From assembly GCF_024979315.1 (NCBI RefSeq), contig NZ_JANLCK010000007.1, positions 62,001 to 126,000 on the forward strand: DNA of 64,000 nucleotides, in the 5' to 3' direction. Numbering within the stretch: position 1 is the first letter of the stretch; the number at the start of each line of letters is the position of its first letter. This stretch comes from Herbiconiux oxytropis (GTDB lineage Bacteria; Actinomycetota; Actinomycetes; Actinomycetales; Microbacteriaceae). Under the pieces are notes generated by a model, which did no database searches, was not told where the DNA came from, and saw nothing but the letters and a program-made list of their open reading frames with translations. The translations under genes and the position numbers were made by a program. Below are positions 40,556 through 48,380 of the stretch, piece by piece.

Positions 40556-41667
40556 GACGCGACCTCGGGCTGCTGCTGGGTGATGCAGTGGATGCCGCCG
40601 CCGCGGGCGAAGAGCTCGCGCGCGTCGACGGTGACCACGGTGCGGCCCGGGTAGGCCTCGGCGAGGATCTCGCGAGCCCGGGCATCGGCCTCGGGCTCGT
40701 CGAAGCCGCACGCCACGACGCCGCCGTTGACGACGAGGTGGTTGACGTAGCTCCAGTCGACGAAGTCTCCGGTGTCTGCGGTGTCTGCGGTGTCAGCGGT
40801 GTCAGCGGTGTCAGCCGAGTCGGTGCCGTCGTTCCCGTCGGTCTGGTCGACCTCGTCGCGGAGGGTGGCGGGGGCCGGCAGGTCGACGACCGTGAAGGGG
40901 CGCCCGGCCGCATCCGTCTGCCCGGCGAGGAAGGCGCGGAGCTCGGCCGAGACGGCGTGGTCGGGATGCCGCGGGTCGCGCTGGTCGTGCAGCAGCACGG
41001 TGCCGGGCGCGGTGATGGTCGCGACGATGTCGACGTGGCCGCTCGTGCCGAAGTGGTCGTAGTCGCGGGTGAGGCCGCGGGGCAGCCAGACGACACGGGT
41101 GGCGCCGATGGTGCGCCGGAGCTCCGCCTCCACGCGGGCGCGGTCGGCGTAGGGGTTGCGGCGCGGGTCGAGCTGCACGGTCTCGGTGACGAGCACCGTG
41201 CCGGTGCCGTCGACGTGGATGCCGCCGCCCTCGTTCACGAGCAGCGAGCTCACGAGCTCGGCCCCCGCTGCCTCGGCGACCACGCGGCCGAGATCCGCCG
41301 ACAGCCGCCACTCGGACCACTCGTGGTCGCCCCAGCCGTTGAAGGTCCAGTCCACGGCGCCGAGGAGGCCGGGCCGTGACTCGTCGACCACGAACGTGGG
41401 GCCCACGTCGCGCATCCAGAACTCGTCGAGGGGCGCCTCGAGCAGCTCGATGCCGCCGGACAGCATGCGCCGCGCGCGGGCCGTCTCGCTCGGGTCGACC
41501 ACCATCGTGACGGGCTCGTACTCGGCGACGGCGTGGGCCACGGCGGTCCAGGCCGCGTAGCCCGCCGAGCGCTCGGTCTCGGTGCCGCCGAGCGTGATGC
41601 CTTCACGGGGGAACGCCATCCAGGTGCGGGTGTGCTCGGCCGTCTCGGACGGCATCCTCCAGGTCAT
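40552..41667 (-). CDS. aguA: agmatine deiminase
   Basis: This 371-aa protein belongs to the PAD-porph/agmatine deiminase family. It shows WMAFP, EFWMRDVGPTFVVDE, LVNEGGGIHVDGTGTVLVTE, HFGTSGHVDIVATI and the C-terminal catalytic Cys in ARGGGIHCITQQQP. It should convert agmatine to N-carbamoylputrescine and ammonia. An acidic repeat (DGNDGTDSADTADTADTAD) interrupts the chain near residue 290, before the FVDWSYVNHLVVNGG core strand. The amidase is translationally coupled downstream. Confidence 0.9.
   Translation of the reverse strand: MTWRMPSETAEHTRTWMAFPREGITLGGTETERSAGYAAWTAVAHAVAEYEPVTMVVDPSETARARRMLSGGIELLEAPLDEFWMRDVGPTFVVDESRPGLLGAVDWTFNGWGDHEWSEWRLSADLGRVVAEAAGAELVSSLLVNEGGGIHVDGTGTVLVTETVQLDPRRNPYADRARVEAELRRTIGATRVVWLPRGLTRDYDHFGTSGHVDIVATITAPGTVLLHDQRDPRHPDHAVSAELRAFLAGQTDAAGRPFTVVDLPAPATLRDEVDQTDGNDGTDSADTADTADTADTADTGDFVDWSYVNHLVVNGGVVACGFDEPEADARAREILAEAYPGRTVVTVDARELFARGGGIHCITQQQPEVAS
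40771..40815. repeat. five tandem 9-bp units inside aguA
   Basis: Units GGTGTCTGC (twice) and GGTGTCAGC (three times) run in phase with the reading frame and encode the TAD repeat. The in-frame 9-nt unit allows length change without frameshift. Confidence 0.85.
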
Positions 41668-41881
41668 CGTGCTTCCTCCTCGGTGGGTGCTGCTGCGGTG
41701 TGCTGCGAACCCCCTGCGACGATCGTCTCGGGAACGCGGCCTCGGAGCAAGGACGACGCACCGGCGTTCTGCGCTTGGTGGAAGAAGTGCGCGCGGTCAA
41801 GCCCCGGTCGGCGGTCCGGTCGGCAGGCGTACATTCGATGCAACGGCGTAGCGCGTCGTGTCCGACGACGAAAGCCGACCC

Positions 41882-42136
41882 ATGACGTTCTTGCTGACGA
41901 TCAACGACCATTCATATGCTGTGGAGGATCCGGCCGTGGCCGCTCTCGAAGCCCGCATTCTCGAGGCCGTTCATCTGGGCGGGGCGTTCGTGGACATCGA
42001 AACGGGTGGCGCTCGGGAACGAGTCCTGATCACGTCGGCCACGACGGTCAGGATCAATCGGGTGCCGTGCGCGGTGGCGGCTGACGACGACGCAGATCTC
42101 CTCCCTGACCTCTCGTTCCTCGAGCTGGACCTCTGA
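41882..42136 (+). CDS. small protein (84 aa), copy 2 of a paralogous pair
   Basis: It starts MTFLLTINDHSYAVEDPAVA, with AALEARILEAVHLGGAFVDIETGG in the centre and PDLSFLELDL at the end. Strand order, length and the acidic tail match the protein at 13944. The ATG was chosen by that alignment; a GTG at 41858 is an alternative. The function is unknown. Genes of the DUF7882-like family lie close to both copies. Confidence 0.68.
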   Translation: MTFLLTINDHSYAVEDPAVAALEARILEAVHLGGAFVDIETGGARERVLITSATTVRINRVPCAVAADDDADLLPDLSFLELDL

Positions 42137-42169
42137 GACGGAGCCGGCCCTCGCCGATCAGGGGTGGGC

Positions 42170-42376
42170 TCACGGCCGGCTGGTCACGACGCTCCGCACC
42201 GGTGTGAGCCCGTGCTCTGCCCAGTCGGCTCGGATGAGGATGCGACTGATGGCGTCGCGGAGGCCCGGGTCGGTGACGTCGGACACCCCGGTGGCGTTGT
42301 CGGTCAGCTGGTCGATCTTGAAGCGGTCTTCATCGACGTCGAACTCGAGGTCGACCAGAACCCTGTGGTTGGTCAC
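42170..42376 (-). CDS. small protein (68 aa)
   Basis: The sequence MTNHRVLVDLEFDVDEDRFKI continues with DQLTDNATGVSDVTDPGLRDAISRILIRADWAEHGLTPVRSV. The beta-hairpin start and helix end suggest a small folded domain. The GTG start overlaps the stop of the DUF7882-like gene (GTGA), so it is coupled to it. No family is recognised. Confidence 0.65.
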   Translation of the reverse strand: MTNHRVLVDLEFDVDEDRFKIDQLTDNATGVSDVTDPGLRDAISRILIRADWAEHGLTPVRSVVTSRP

Positions 42377-42699
42377 CTCGTGGCGAGATCAGCCACAGGG
42401 ATGTCGGCCTCATCGACGAGGCGCAACCCCGTGGGGGTCTCGGCCGTCGCGATGATCGACCGCACCCACAGCTCGTTGATCCGGGGTGGGCGGCTGCCGT
42501 TGAAGCGGAACCGGATGTCCGTGGACGGGCAGATCCAGAGCGTCTCGCGGCCGCTGCCGAGGTCGGGGGCGCGTTCGAAGGAGAACGCGATGCTCTTGCC
42601 GGCGCGGAGCAGGCTGAGCAGTGCGATCTTGAGGTGGGCGAGGGGGCGATCGTCGACTTCGATCGCGTAGCTGTCATTGCCGTAGTAGAGGAAACCCAT
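42373..42699 (-). CDS. small MGxLxYG-family protein (DUF7882-like), copy 2
   Basis: This 108-aa protein begins MGFLYYGNDSYAIEVDDRPL and shares AHLKIALLSLLRAGKSIAFSFE, GSGRETLWICPSTDIRFRF and IIATAETPTGLRLVDEADIP with its paralogue at 12260. It is widespread in Microbacteriaceae and has no demonstrated role; the ligase label in databases is not supported here. The ATG is clear by alignment. A 68-aa gene is coupled downstream, which the first copy lacks. Confidence 0.76.
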   Translation of the reverse strand: MGFLYYGNDSYAIEVDDRPLAHLKIALLSLLRAGKSIAFSFERAPDLGSGRETLWICPSTDIRFRFNGSRPPRINELWVRSIIATAETPTGLRLVDEADIPVADLATR

Positions 42700-42961
42700 G
42701 TCACAACCGCCTTGTTCTCAGAATGAGACCACAAGCCGGGACCGGGACCTGAAGTGCCCGCTTCCGACGAAGACAACAACGACGGAGGGGATGAGCCCGA
42801 CCCTACGCCTATCGGGGCGTCGTGTCACGGGGTGGCCCCCGATCGAGGGGGGTAGAACTGCTCGATGTGTGCGTGCTATTCGCGCAAGGCACGGGCCGCA
42901 GGGGTGATCGGGCTTCGGGGGCCGAGTTCTAGGATCGGGTGGGCGGAGAGCGAGGTGGTGC

Positions 42962-44233
42962 GTGAAAAGGGTTCTGGTGTTCGCCGCGGTCAATCTCGTG
43001 GTGTTGGGGGCCTTGACCGCTCCGGTTGTGACCGGGCTGCCTCTTCTGATCGCTCGGCTGGTGCCCGAGGGGGAGCGCACGGGGGTGCTGGCGTTCGTGA
43101 CCGTGTGCGGGGCGATCGCCTCCGTGGTCGCCAATCCGCTGTTCGGGCTGGCGTCGGATCGCACGCCGGGGCGATTCGGGCGACGGCGGCCGTGGCTGCT
43201 CGGGGGCGTGGTGCTCGGATTCGGTGCCACGGTGCTGGTGCTGAACGCCGGGAGCGTCGCGGCGCTCGCCGTCGGGTGGGTGCTCGCGCAGACCGCGTAC
43301 AACGCGTCGCTGGCCGCCGTGGCCGCGCTGCTCGGCGACCAGGTCGAGGAGCAGCGGAGGGCGTCGGCATCCGGGATCTTCGGGGCCGCCGCATTCCTCG
43401 GCACACTGCCGCCGCTCGCCCTCGCCGCGCTCGTCCCCGACCGGCTCGACATCGTGATGCTCACCATGCCGACGGCGGCGCTCGCCGTGGGGTTCATCGC
43501 CTGCCTCGTCATCCGGGACACCCCGCTCGCCCAGGTGCGGCGGACGAGCCTGACGGGTTCGGCGCGGCGCCTCGGCCTCCGCGGTCTCGAGCTCCGGCGG
43601 TACAGCCTGTTCGGCTGGGTGTGGCTGCAGCGGTTCATGCTGCAGCTCGCGTTCTCGCTCGTGACCACCTTCACCCTCTACTTCGTGGCGGTCCGGTTCG
43701 TGCTGTCGCCCGAGGGCGCATCGCCCGCGGTGGCGGTCACGACGCTCATCGGTGGTGCCGGGATCGTGCTGTCGGCGCTCGTCACGGGCTTCGTCGCCTC
43801 CCGCCGGGGGCGTTACGGGCCCTTCATCGTGGCCGCGTCGCTGGGGCTCGCCGCCGCGGCGGCGCTGCGTGCCCTCGCTCCCGACGTGCCCGTGCTGTGG
43901 GCGGGCGCCGCGCTCGGCGGCGTCGCGCTCGGGGCGTTCTACGCGGTCGACCTGGCACTCGCCCTCCGGGCGATCCCGGCGGGGCGCTCCGGCACGTTCC
44001 TCGGTGTCTTCAACATCGCCGAGACCATCCCGCAGGCCATCGCGCCGGCCGTCGCTCTCGGCCTCCTCGCCCTCGCCGGGCCCGATCCGGTGACCGAGAC
44101 CCCCGAGAACTACACGGCCCTCTACCTCGCGGCCGGTGGGGTCGCCCTGCTCGCGCTGCTGCCGCTGCCGTTCCTCCGGCCCATCCTCACGCGGGCGGCT
44201 CCGGCCGACCCCGAGCCGCGAGTGCCGCGATAG
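42962..44233 (+). CDS. major facilitator superfamily transporter
   Basis: This 423-aa protein has twelve predicted membrane spans and the MFS loop motif between spans 2 and 3 (NPLFGLASDRTPGRFGRRRPWLLGG). That loop is close to the sugar-transporter GPH-like and actinobacterial drug-exporter groups. It may export a drug or import a sugar; no substrate is evident. The GTG start follows GCGAGGTGG. Its end overlaps the end of the convergent MalT-like gene by 47 nt. Confidence 0.88.
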   Translation: MKRVLVFAAVNLVVLGALTAPVVTGLPLLIARLVPEGERTGVLAFVTVCGAIASVVANPLFGLASDRTPGRFGRRRPWLLGGVVLGFGATVLVLNAGSVAALAVGWVLAQTAYNASLAAVAALLGDQVEEQRRASASGIFGAAAFLGTLPPLALAALVPDRLDIVMLTMPTAALAVGFIACLVIRDTPLAQVRRTSLTGSARRLGLRGLELRRYSLFGWVWLQRFMLQLAFSLVTTFTLYFVAVRFVLSPEGASPAVAVTTLIGGAGIVLSALVTGFVASRRGRYGPFIVAASLGLAAAAALRALAPDVPVLWAGAALGGVALGAFYAVDLALALRAIPAGRSGTFLGVFNIAETIPQAIAPAVALGLLALAGPDPVTETPENYTALYLAAGGVALLALLPLPFLRPILTRAAPADPEPRVPR

Positions 44234-46811
44234 CCTCCGATCGGCTCGTCACCCCGAGCTTGCGGTAGACCGAGCGCAGCTGCGTCTTGACCGTGTTGGG
44301 CGAGACCGACAGCATCGCCGCGAGCTCCGCGGTGTCCCTGGCCTCCGGCAGCGCTCGCGCGAGAGCCGCCTCGCGGGCGGTGAAGACGGGCCCGGCGGTC
44401 AGCGAGGCGACCCCGGCATGCCGCCGTGCTCGCCGCAGGAGCTCGTCGTCGCCCTGACCGGCCGCCGCCGCGATCCGGATCATCGCGTCGAGGGCATCGG
44501 TGGGCACGAGCGCGAGCGCGAGGCCCTGACCCCGATCGGTGAGGAACGCCACCGCTTCGCGCACCACCGGCGCAGCCCGTTCGTGGTCGCCGAGCAGCGC
44601 GAGTGCGGCGGCCCGCAGTGTGGTCCGCTCGCCGCGAGAGCGCGAATCGGCTGCATCCCGCACCCGCAGGAGGTGCCTCAGGGCGTCTTCGGGCAGCCCG
44701 CACGCCAGGTCGATCCGGGCCGCCGCGATGCCGTGCCTGACCGCACCGCTCGAAGCCGGCGCCTTGCCGAGCGCCTTCCTCGCTCCCTCGGCGTCGCCGG
44801 CGGCGACCAGGAGCAGCGATCGCGTCTCGGCGAGACGGGCGAGCGAGCGGGCCGCCGCCGAGCTGCGTCTGCGCTGCCGCGCGATCTCGGCGTCAAGCCG
44901 GAGGAGCGCGCGGTCCGGCTCGCGGCGGAGCAGCCCCACCATCGCGTCGACCTGAGCGAGCAGCGCCCAGTGCTCGATCGTGCTCCGGTGCGGGTGGAGC
45001 GAACGGATGCGTCGGTCGGCCTCGTCGGCGTCCCAGCGCTCCAGGGCGAGCAGCGCCTCGGCGAGTTGGAGGAAGCTGCCGGGGTAGCCGGTGAGCCAGC
45101 CCTCCGGCCACTCGAGCAGGGCGGCCTCGCTCGCCACGTGCCCGGCCTCCGTGAGGTCTCCGGCCACGGCGAGCGTGCCGGCCGTGAGCGCCGTGCCCTG
45201 CAGGCCGCCCTTCAGCCCTCGGGAGGCGCCGATGGCCGTCGACCTGGCGAACGACTCGAGAGCCTCGTCGAACCGTCCGGCGTAGAACAGCGTGGTGCCG
45301 ACCTGGTTGTGCAGGGTGGGCTCGGTGCGGCCGAGGTGGTCGCGATCCTGCGGGCTCATCTCGAGCAGCACGTCGCGGGCATCCAAAGCCGCGCCGAGCG
45401 CGCTCTCCGCGCGGCCGCTCACCCGCAGGGCGGCGGTCTCGATCGCCCGGAGCAGCGCCCGGTCGGCCGGGCTCGAGCGCTGCCGCTGGGTGCGGGCGGC
45501 GTAGCCCGCGAGCGCGAAGTACTCCAGCGCGCGCAGCCGGTGGTCGCCCGAACGGTTGTACTCGAGGGCGAGCAGCATGGCCACGAGCGGCTGCCGGCGG
45601 AGCTCGACGAGCGAGGTGCGGTGGAACAGCACACGCAGCTGCGGGCCGTGGTTGCGGAGGATCTCGTTCCAGTGCTCGCGCACCACCTTGTTGACGAGCT
45701 GCCAGTCGCCGATCGACACGGCACGACGGAGCGCGGCATAGGGGCGCCGGCGGTCGAGTTCCCACAGGGCGACGGCGCCCACGAGCGCCGGGAGGTGGGC
45801 GGGCCTGGCGGCGCGGAGGCGGCGTTCGAAGGCCTCGCGCACGACGGGGGTGTAGACGAACTCCTGACCGCCGGACGGGGTCGCGGTGCTGCCGGTCCAG
45901 AGCCCGAGGCCGTCGGACTCGGCGCGGTCGAGCAGGGCGCCGACCTCGTCGGTGGTGAGGGGAGTGCTGCGTCCGGTCGGTCGGAGGCGCGCGATCGTCG
46001 CGATCTCGGCCGCCAGCCGGAGGTCGAGCGAGTCGGCGATCGAGGTGGCGGTGACGAATCCCATGAACTGCTCGTCCCATGCCCCGCTGGCGAGCTCGAG
46101 GCGCACGAAGGAGTCGAGGAGGGCCGCGATGTCGTCGTCGCTCGGCTCCGATCCATCCTGTGCGTTCGCCGCCATCAGCCGGGCGAACAACGGGAGGCCG
46201 CCGCTCTGCAGCACGCGCTCGACGGCCGGCGACCCCGGTTCGGCGGCTAGGGCGTCGGCGGTCTCGGCCGCGGTGAGGGCGAGTTCGGCGGGTTCGATCA
46301 CCGACCGGTCGAGCCGCAGGGCCAGTGCCGACTCGTCCGAGAGGCTGGAACGCCGGGCGGTGGCGCGGATCTCGAGGCCCGGGAGGTCGAGCAGGGCGTC
46401 CAGGAGCCCTGCGGAGCACTCATCGGCCAGCCGCTCGAGACCGTCGAGGGCGAGCGTCGTCGTGCCGGGCCGCTCGCGCAATCCGTGCCGCAGCAACTGC
46501 CAAGGGTCGGCCCCGCCGGCCAGGGCGTCGGAGGCGGACCGCAGCGTGTTGCCTGGTTGCAGAAGACCTGCGGCGTCGAGTTCTGATCCGATGAGCTGCA
46601 CCAGGGCGGCGGCGCCCACCTGGTTGTCGCGGAACCGGATCCACACGCCGGTCGCCTCGGTCGACGAGGCCCAGTGCGCCATCGCCACGGTCTTGCCGTA
46701 CCCGGCCGGAGCACGCGCCACCACGAGCGCCTGCGGCCCCTCGAACCGCGCGCTGAGGCGCGATCGCACCCGCACGCCCTCGGGAACGCGCGGAACTCCC
46801 GTGATCGCCAT
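44187..46811 (-). CDS. MalT-like (LAL-type) LuxR-family ATP-binding regulator
   Basis: This large protein of about 874 aa has an N-terminal NTPase with Walker A VVARAPAGYGKTVAMAHW and the Walker B-like TTLALDGLERLADE. A long TPR-like helical middle follows. The C-terminal GerE helix-turn-helix is FTAREAALARALPEARDTAELAAMLSVSPNTVKTQLRSVYRKLGVTSRSEAIAAL. It should be a signal-responsive transcription activator. The ATG at 46811 is preferred; GTG codons at 46829 and 46835 are alternatives. It may regulate the convergent transporter gene. Confidence 0.87.
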   Translation of the reverse strand: MAITGVPRVPEGVRVRSRLSARFEGPQALVVARAPAGYGKTVAMAHWASSTEATGVWIRFRDNQVGAAALVQLIGSELDAAGLLQPGNTLRSASDALAGGADPWQLLRHGLRERPGTTTLALDGLERLADECSAGLLDALLDLPGLEIRATARRSSLSDESALALRLDRSVIEPAELALTAAETADALAAEPGSPAVERVLQSGGLPLFARLMAANAQDGSEPSDDDIAALLDSFVRLELASGAWDEQFMGFVTATSIADSLDLRLAAEIATIARLRPTGRSTPLTTDEVGALLDRAESDGLGLWTGSTATPSGGQEFVYTPVVREAFERRLRAARPAHLPALVGAVALWELDRRRPYAALRRAVSIGDWQLVNKVVREHWNEILRNHGPQLRVLFHRTSLVELRRQPLVAMLLALEYNRSGDHRLRALEYFALAGYAARTQRQRSSPADRALLRAIETAALRVSGRAESALGAALDARDVLLEMSPQDRDHLGRTEPTLHNQVGTTLFYAGRFDEALESFARSTAIGASRGLKGGLQGTALTAGTLAVAGDLTEAGHVASEAALLEWPEGWLTGYPGSFLQLAEALLALERWDADEADRRIRSLHPHRSTIEHWALLAQVDAMVGLLRREPDRALLRLDAEIARQRRRSSAAARSLARLAETRSLLLVAAGDAEGARKALGKAPASSGAVRHGIAAARIDLACGLPEDALRHLLRVRDAADSRSRGERTTLRAAALALLGDHERAAPVVREAVAFLTDRGQGLALALVPTDALDAMIRIAAAAGQGDDELLRRARRHAGVASLTAGPVFTAREAALARALPEARDTAELAAMLSVSPNTVKTQLRSVYRKLGVTSRSEAIAALAARGRPEPPA

Positions 46812-47025
46812 CCACCCATCCGATCTCACCCGCACCCGGTCGCCGGGACCGGATGGCCGCCGACATCATAGGCAGACGCCTCGGAGCCGTCACGCCCTTC
46901 GCGCGCCGGTCACCCCTTCATTCACCCTGTGCGGTCGCCCTCGCAAGGATTCCGTGAGGGCCTCGGCTGCGCGCGTTCGGATCCCGATAGGAGGCGACAC
47001 GGCGCGTGCGGATGAGCGTAGACCT

Positions 47026-47505
47026 GTGTCCGTGACCCTCACCAGCATCCTCCCCACCCTCCGCGCGACGATCCCCGACCCCCTCCTCATCGACCGCTGG
47101 CCCGAGTGGACCCACCCCACCACCACCGATGTCGTCGTCTCCGGGGTCTCCCTGCTGCGGCTGGTCGAGATCTGCGACACGCCCTGCGTGCACGTCGCCG
47201 CCGCCGTGATCCCCGGGACGCATGGCCGGCCCTCTGGCCTCGAGCAGGCATCCGTGATCGTCACCCGCGTCACCGCCATCTCGAGCGTCGGAACGGTCGA
47301 GCTCGACGCCGACCTCGAGCGCTTCTTCGCCAAGGGGCAGCCGTGCCTTCGCGCCTCCCCGCTCGGCAAGCGCTACGGCTGGGGCACCCACCACGACCTT
47401 GAGGCCCGCGTCGCCCTCTACGCCCTCGGCACGGCCGACTACGACCGCCTCCTGAACGACCCGGCCCTCATCCAGAAGGCGGCGATGCGCTCCTCCCGCG
47501 CCTGA
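47026..47505 (+). CDS. hypothetical protein (159 aa)
   Basis: The GTG at 47026 gives VSVTLTSILPTLRATIPDPLLIDRWPEWTHPTTTDVVVSGVSLLRLVEICDTPCVHVAAA. The protein is soluble and strand-rich, with ERFFAKGQPCLRASPLGKRYGWGTHHDLEARVALYALG at the end. This ends in a helix with a GWGxHHD segment that could be an active or binding site. I do not recognise the family. It resembles conserved Microbacteriaceae hypotheticals of similar length. Confidence 0.7.
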   Translation: MSVTLTSILPTLRATIPDPLLIDRWPEWTHPTTTDVVVSGVSLLRLVEICDTPCVHVAAAVIPGTHGRPSGLEQASVIVTRVTAISSVGTVELDADLERFFAKGQPCLRASPLGKRYGWGTHHDLEARVALYALGTADYDRLLNDPALIQKAAMRSSRA

Positions 47506-47524
47506 TCCGACGTGTGGTCATCCC

Positions 47525-47914
47525 TCAGCCCGCGAACTGGGCGAGCTGCAGGAGGTTGCCGCAGGTGTCGTCGAGCACGGCGACGATCACGGGGCCGAGG
47601 TCGGTCGGCGGCTGCGTGAACGTCTCGCCGAGGGCGAGGAGGCGGTCGTACTCCGCCTGCACGTCGCCGACCCCGATCACGCAGAACGGGATGCCGTCGG
47701 CCACCAATGCGTCAGTGAAGGGCGCGACCGCCGGATGGCCCTTGGGTTCGAGCGAGATCTGGGTGCCCTCCGGCCGCTCGGGGTCGACGACCGTGAGCCA
47801 GCGGTGCTCGCCCATCGGGATGTCGGCGGCGACGTCGAACCCCAGTCGGGATGTGTAGAAGTCGACGGCACGCTGCTGGTCGTCGACGAAGATGCTCACG
47901 GTCTGGAGCTTCAT
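47525..47914 (-). CDS. VOC-family (glyoxalase-like) protein
   Basis: This 129-aa single-domain protein starts MKLQTVSIFVDDQQRAVDFYTSRLGFDVAADIP and ends LDDTCGNLLQLAQF. Both are typical of glyoxalase/bleomycin-resistance proteins. The usual C-terminal Glu is replaced by the DTCGNLLQL end, so metal binding is uncertain. It is probably co-transcribed with the ArsR repressor gene 30 nt upstream. Small ArsR-VOC pairs often deal with reactive or antibiotic compounds. Confidence 0.82.
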   Translation of the reverse strand: MKLQTVSIFVDDQQRAVDFYTSRLGFDVAADIPMGEHRWLTVVDPERPEGTQISLEPKGHPAVAPFTDALVADGIPFCVIGVGDVQAEYDRLLALGETFTQPPTDLGPVIVAVLDDTCGNLLQLAQFAG

Positions 47915-47944
47915 GCTCTCGCCCCTCTCAGGGTCTCTGCGGTC

Positions 47945-48235
47945 TCACGGTGTCTGCGGTCTCGGTGGTCTCACCGGCCAGCGCGCAGTGACCTGCGCGA
48001 GCGGTGTCGTGTCGATGGTGTGCAACTTGTAGCGGCCGCGGCGCTCGCTCCGCACGAGCCCCGTCTGCTCGAGCACCTCGAGGTGTTGCGAGACGGCCTG
48101 GCGCGAGGGCGTCAGCCCGTGCTTCATCGCGAGCTTCGAGCACAGCTCGAACAGCGTCTGCTCATCCCGCTCCACGAGCTCGTCGAGCAGGATGCGCCGG
48201 GTCTCGTCGGCAAGAGCCTTGAAGACGTCGGCCAC
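47945..48235 (-). CDS. ArsR-family repressor
   Basis: This 96-aa winged-helix protein starts VADVFKALADETRRILLDELVERDEQTLFELCSKL and includes LTPSRQAVSQHLEVLEQTGLVRSERRGRYKLHTID. The recognition helix SRQAVSQHLEVL is standard for ArsR/SmtB proteins. No metal-binding ELCVCD motif is found, so it is likely a metal-independent member. The GTG start at 48235 is 6 nt after TATCGT. A palindrome fills the promoter spacer, so it should repress itself and the VOC gene. Confidence 0.86.
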   Translation of the reverse strand: MADVFKALADETRRILLDELVERDEQTLFELCSKLAMKHGLTPSRQAVSQHLEVLEQTGLVRSERRGRYKLHTIDTTPLAQVTARWPVRPPRPQTP

Positions 48236-48241
48236 AGCTCC

Positions 48242-48271
48242 ACGATAGGCAAGTGATCGCTTGCCTGTCAA
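48242..48271 (-). promoter_or_regulatory. ArsR promoter with operator in the spacer
   Basis: On the minus strand TTGACA (48271-48266), an 18-nt spacer and TATCGT (48247-48242) form a near-consensus promoter. The spacer holds GGCAAG-6-CTTGCC, a perfect inverted repeat (48248-48265). The start GTG follows 6 nt later, so the message is leaderless. Confidence 0.8.
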
Positions 48272-48380
48272 GGGTCCCGCTCTGCCCGCCTCCTCCCCCC
48301 CCGTGCTGGGGGTGCCGATCGGTGAGGGGGTTCTGGGAGGATCGGGCTGCGGCTTCCTGGCGCCGCCAAGGGGGAAACAC

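Noticed and set aside
44136-46250. A 704-codon frame opposite the MalT-like regulator
   Set aside because: Same cause: it is an artefact of GC-rich third positions. The MalT-like frame has a P-loop and a GerE domain.
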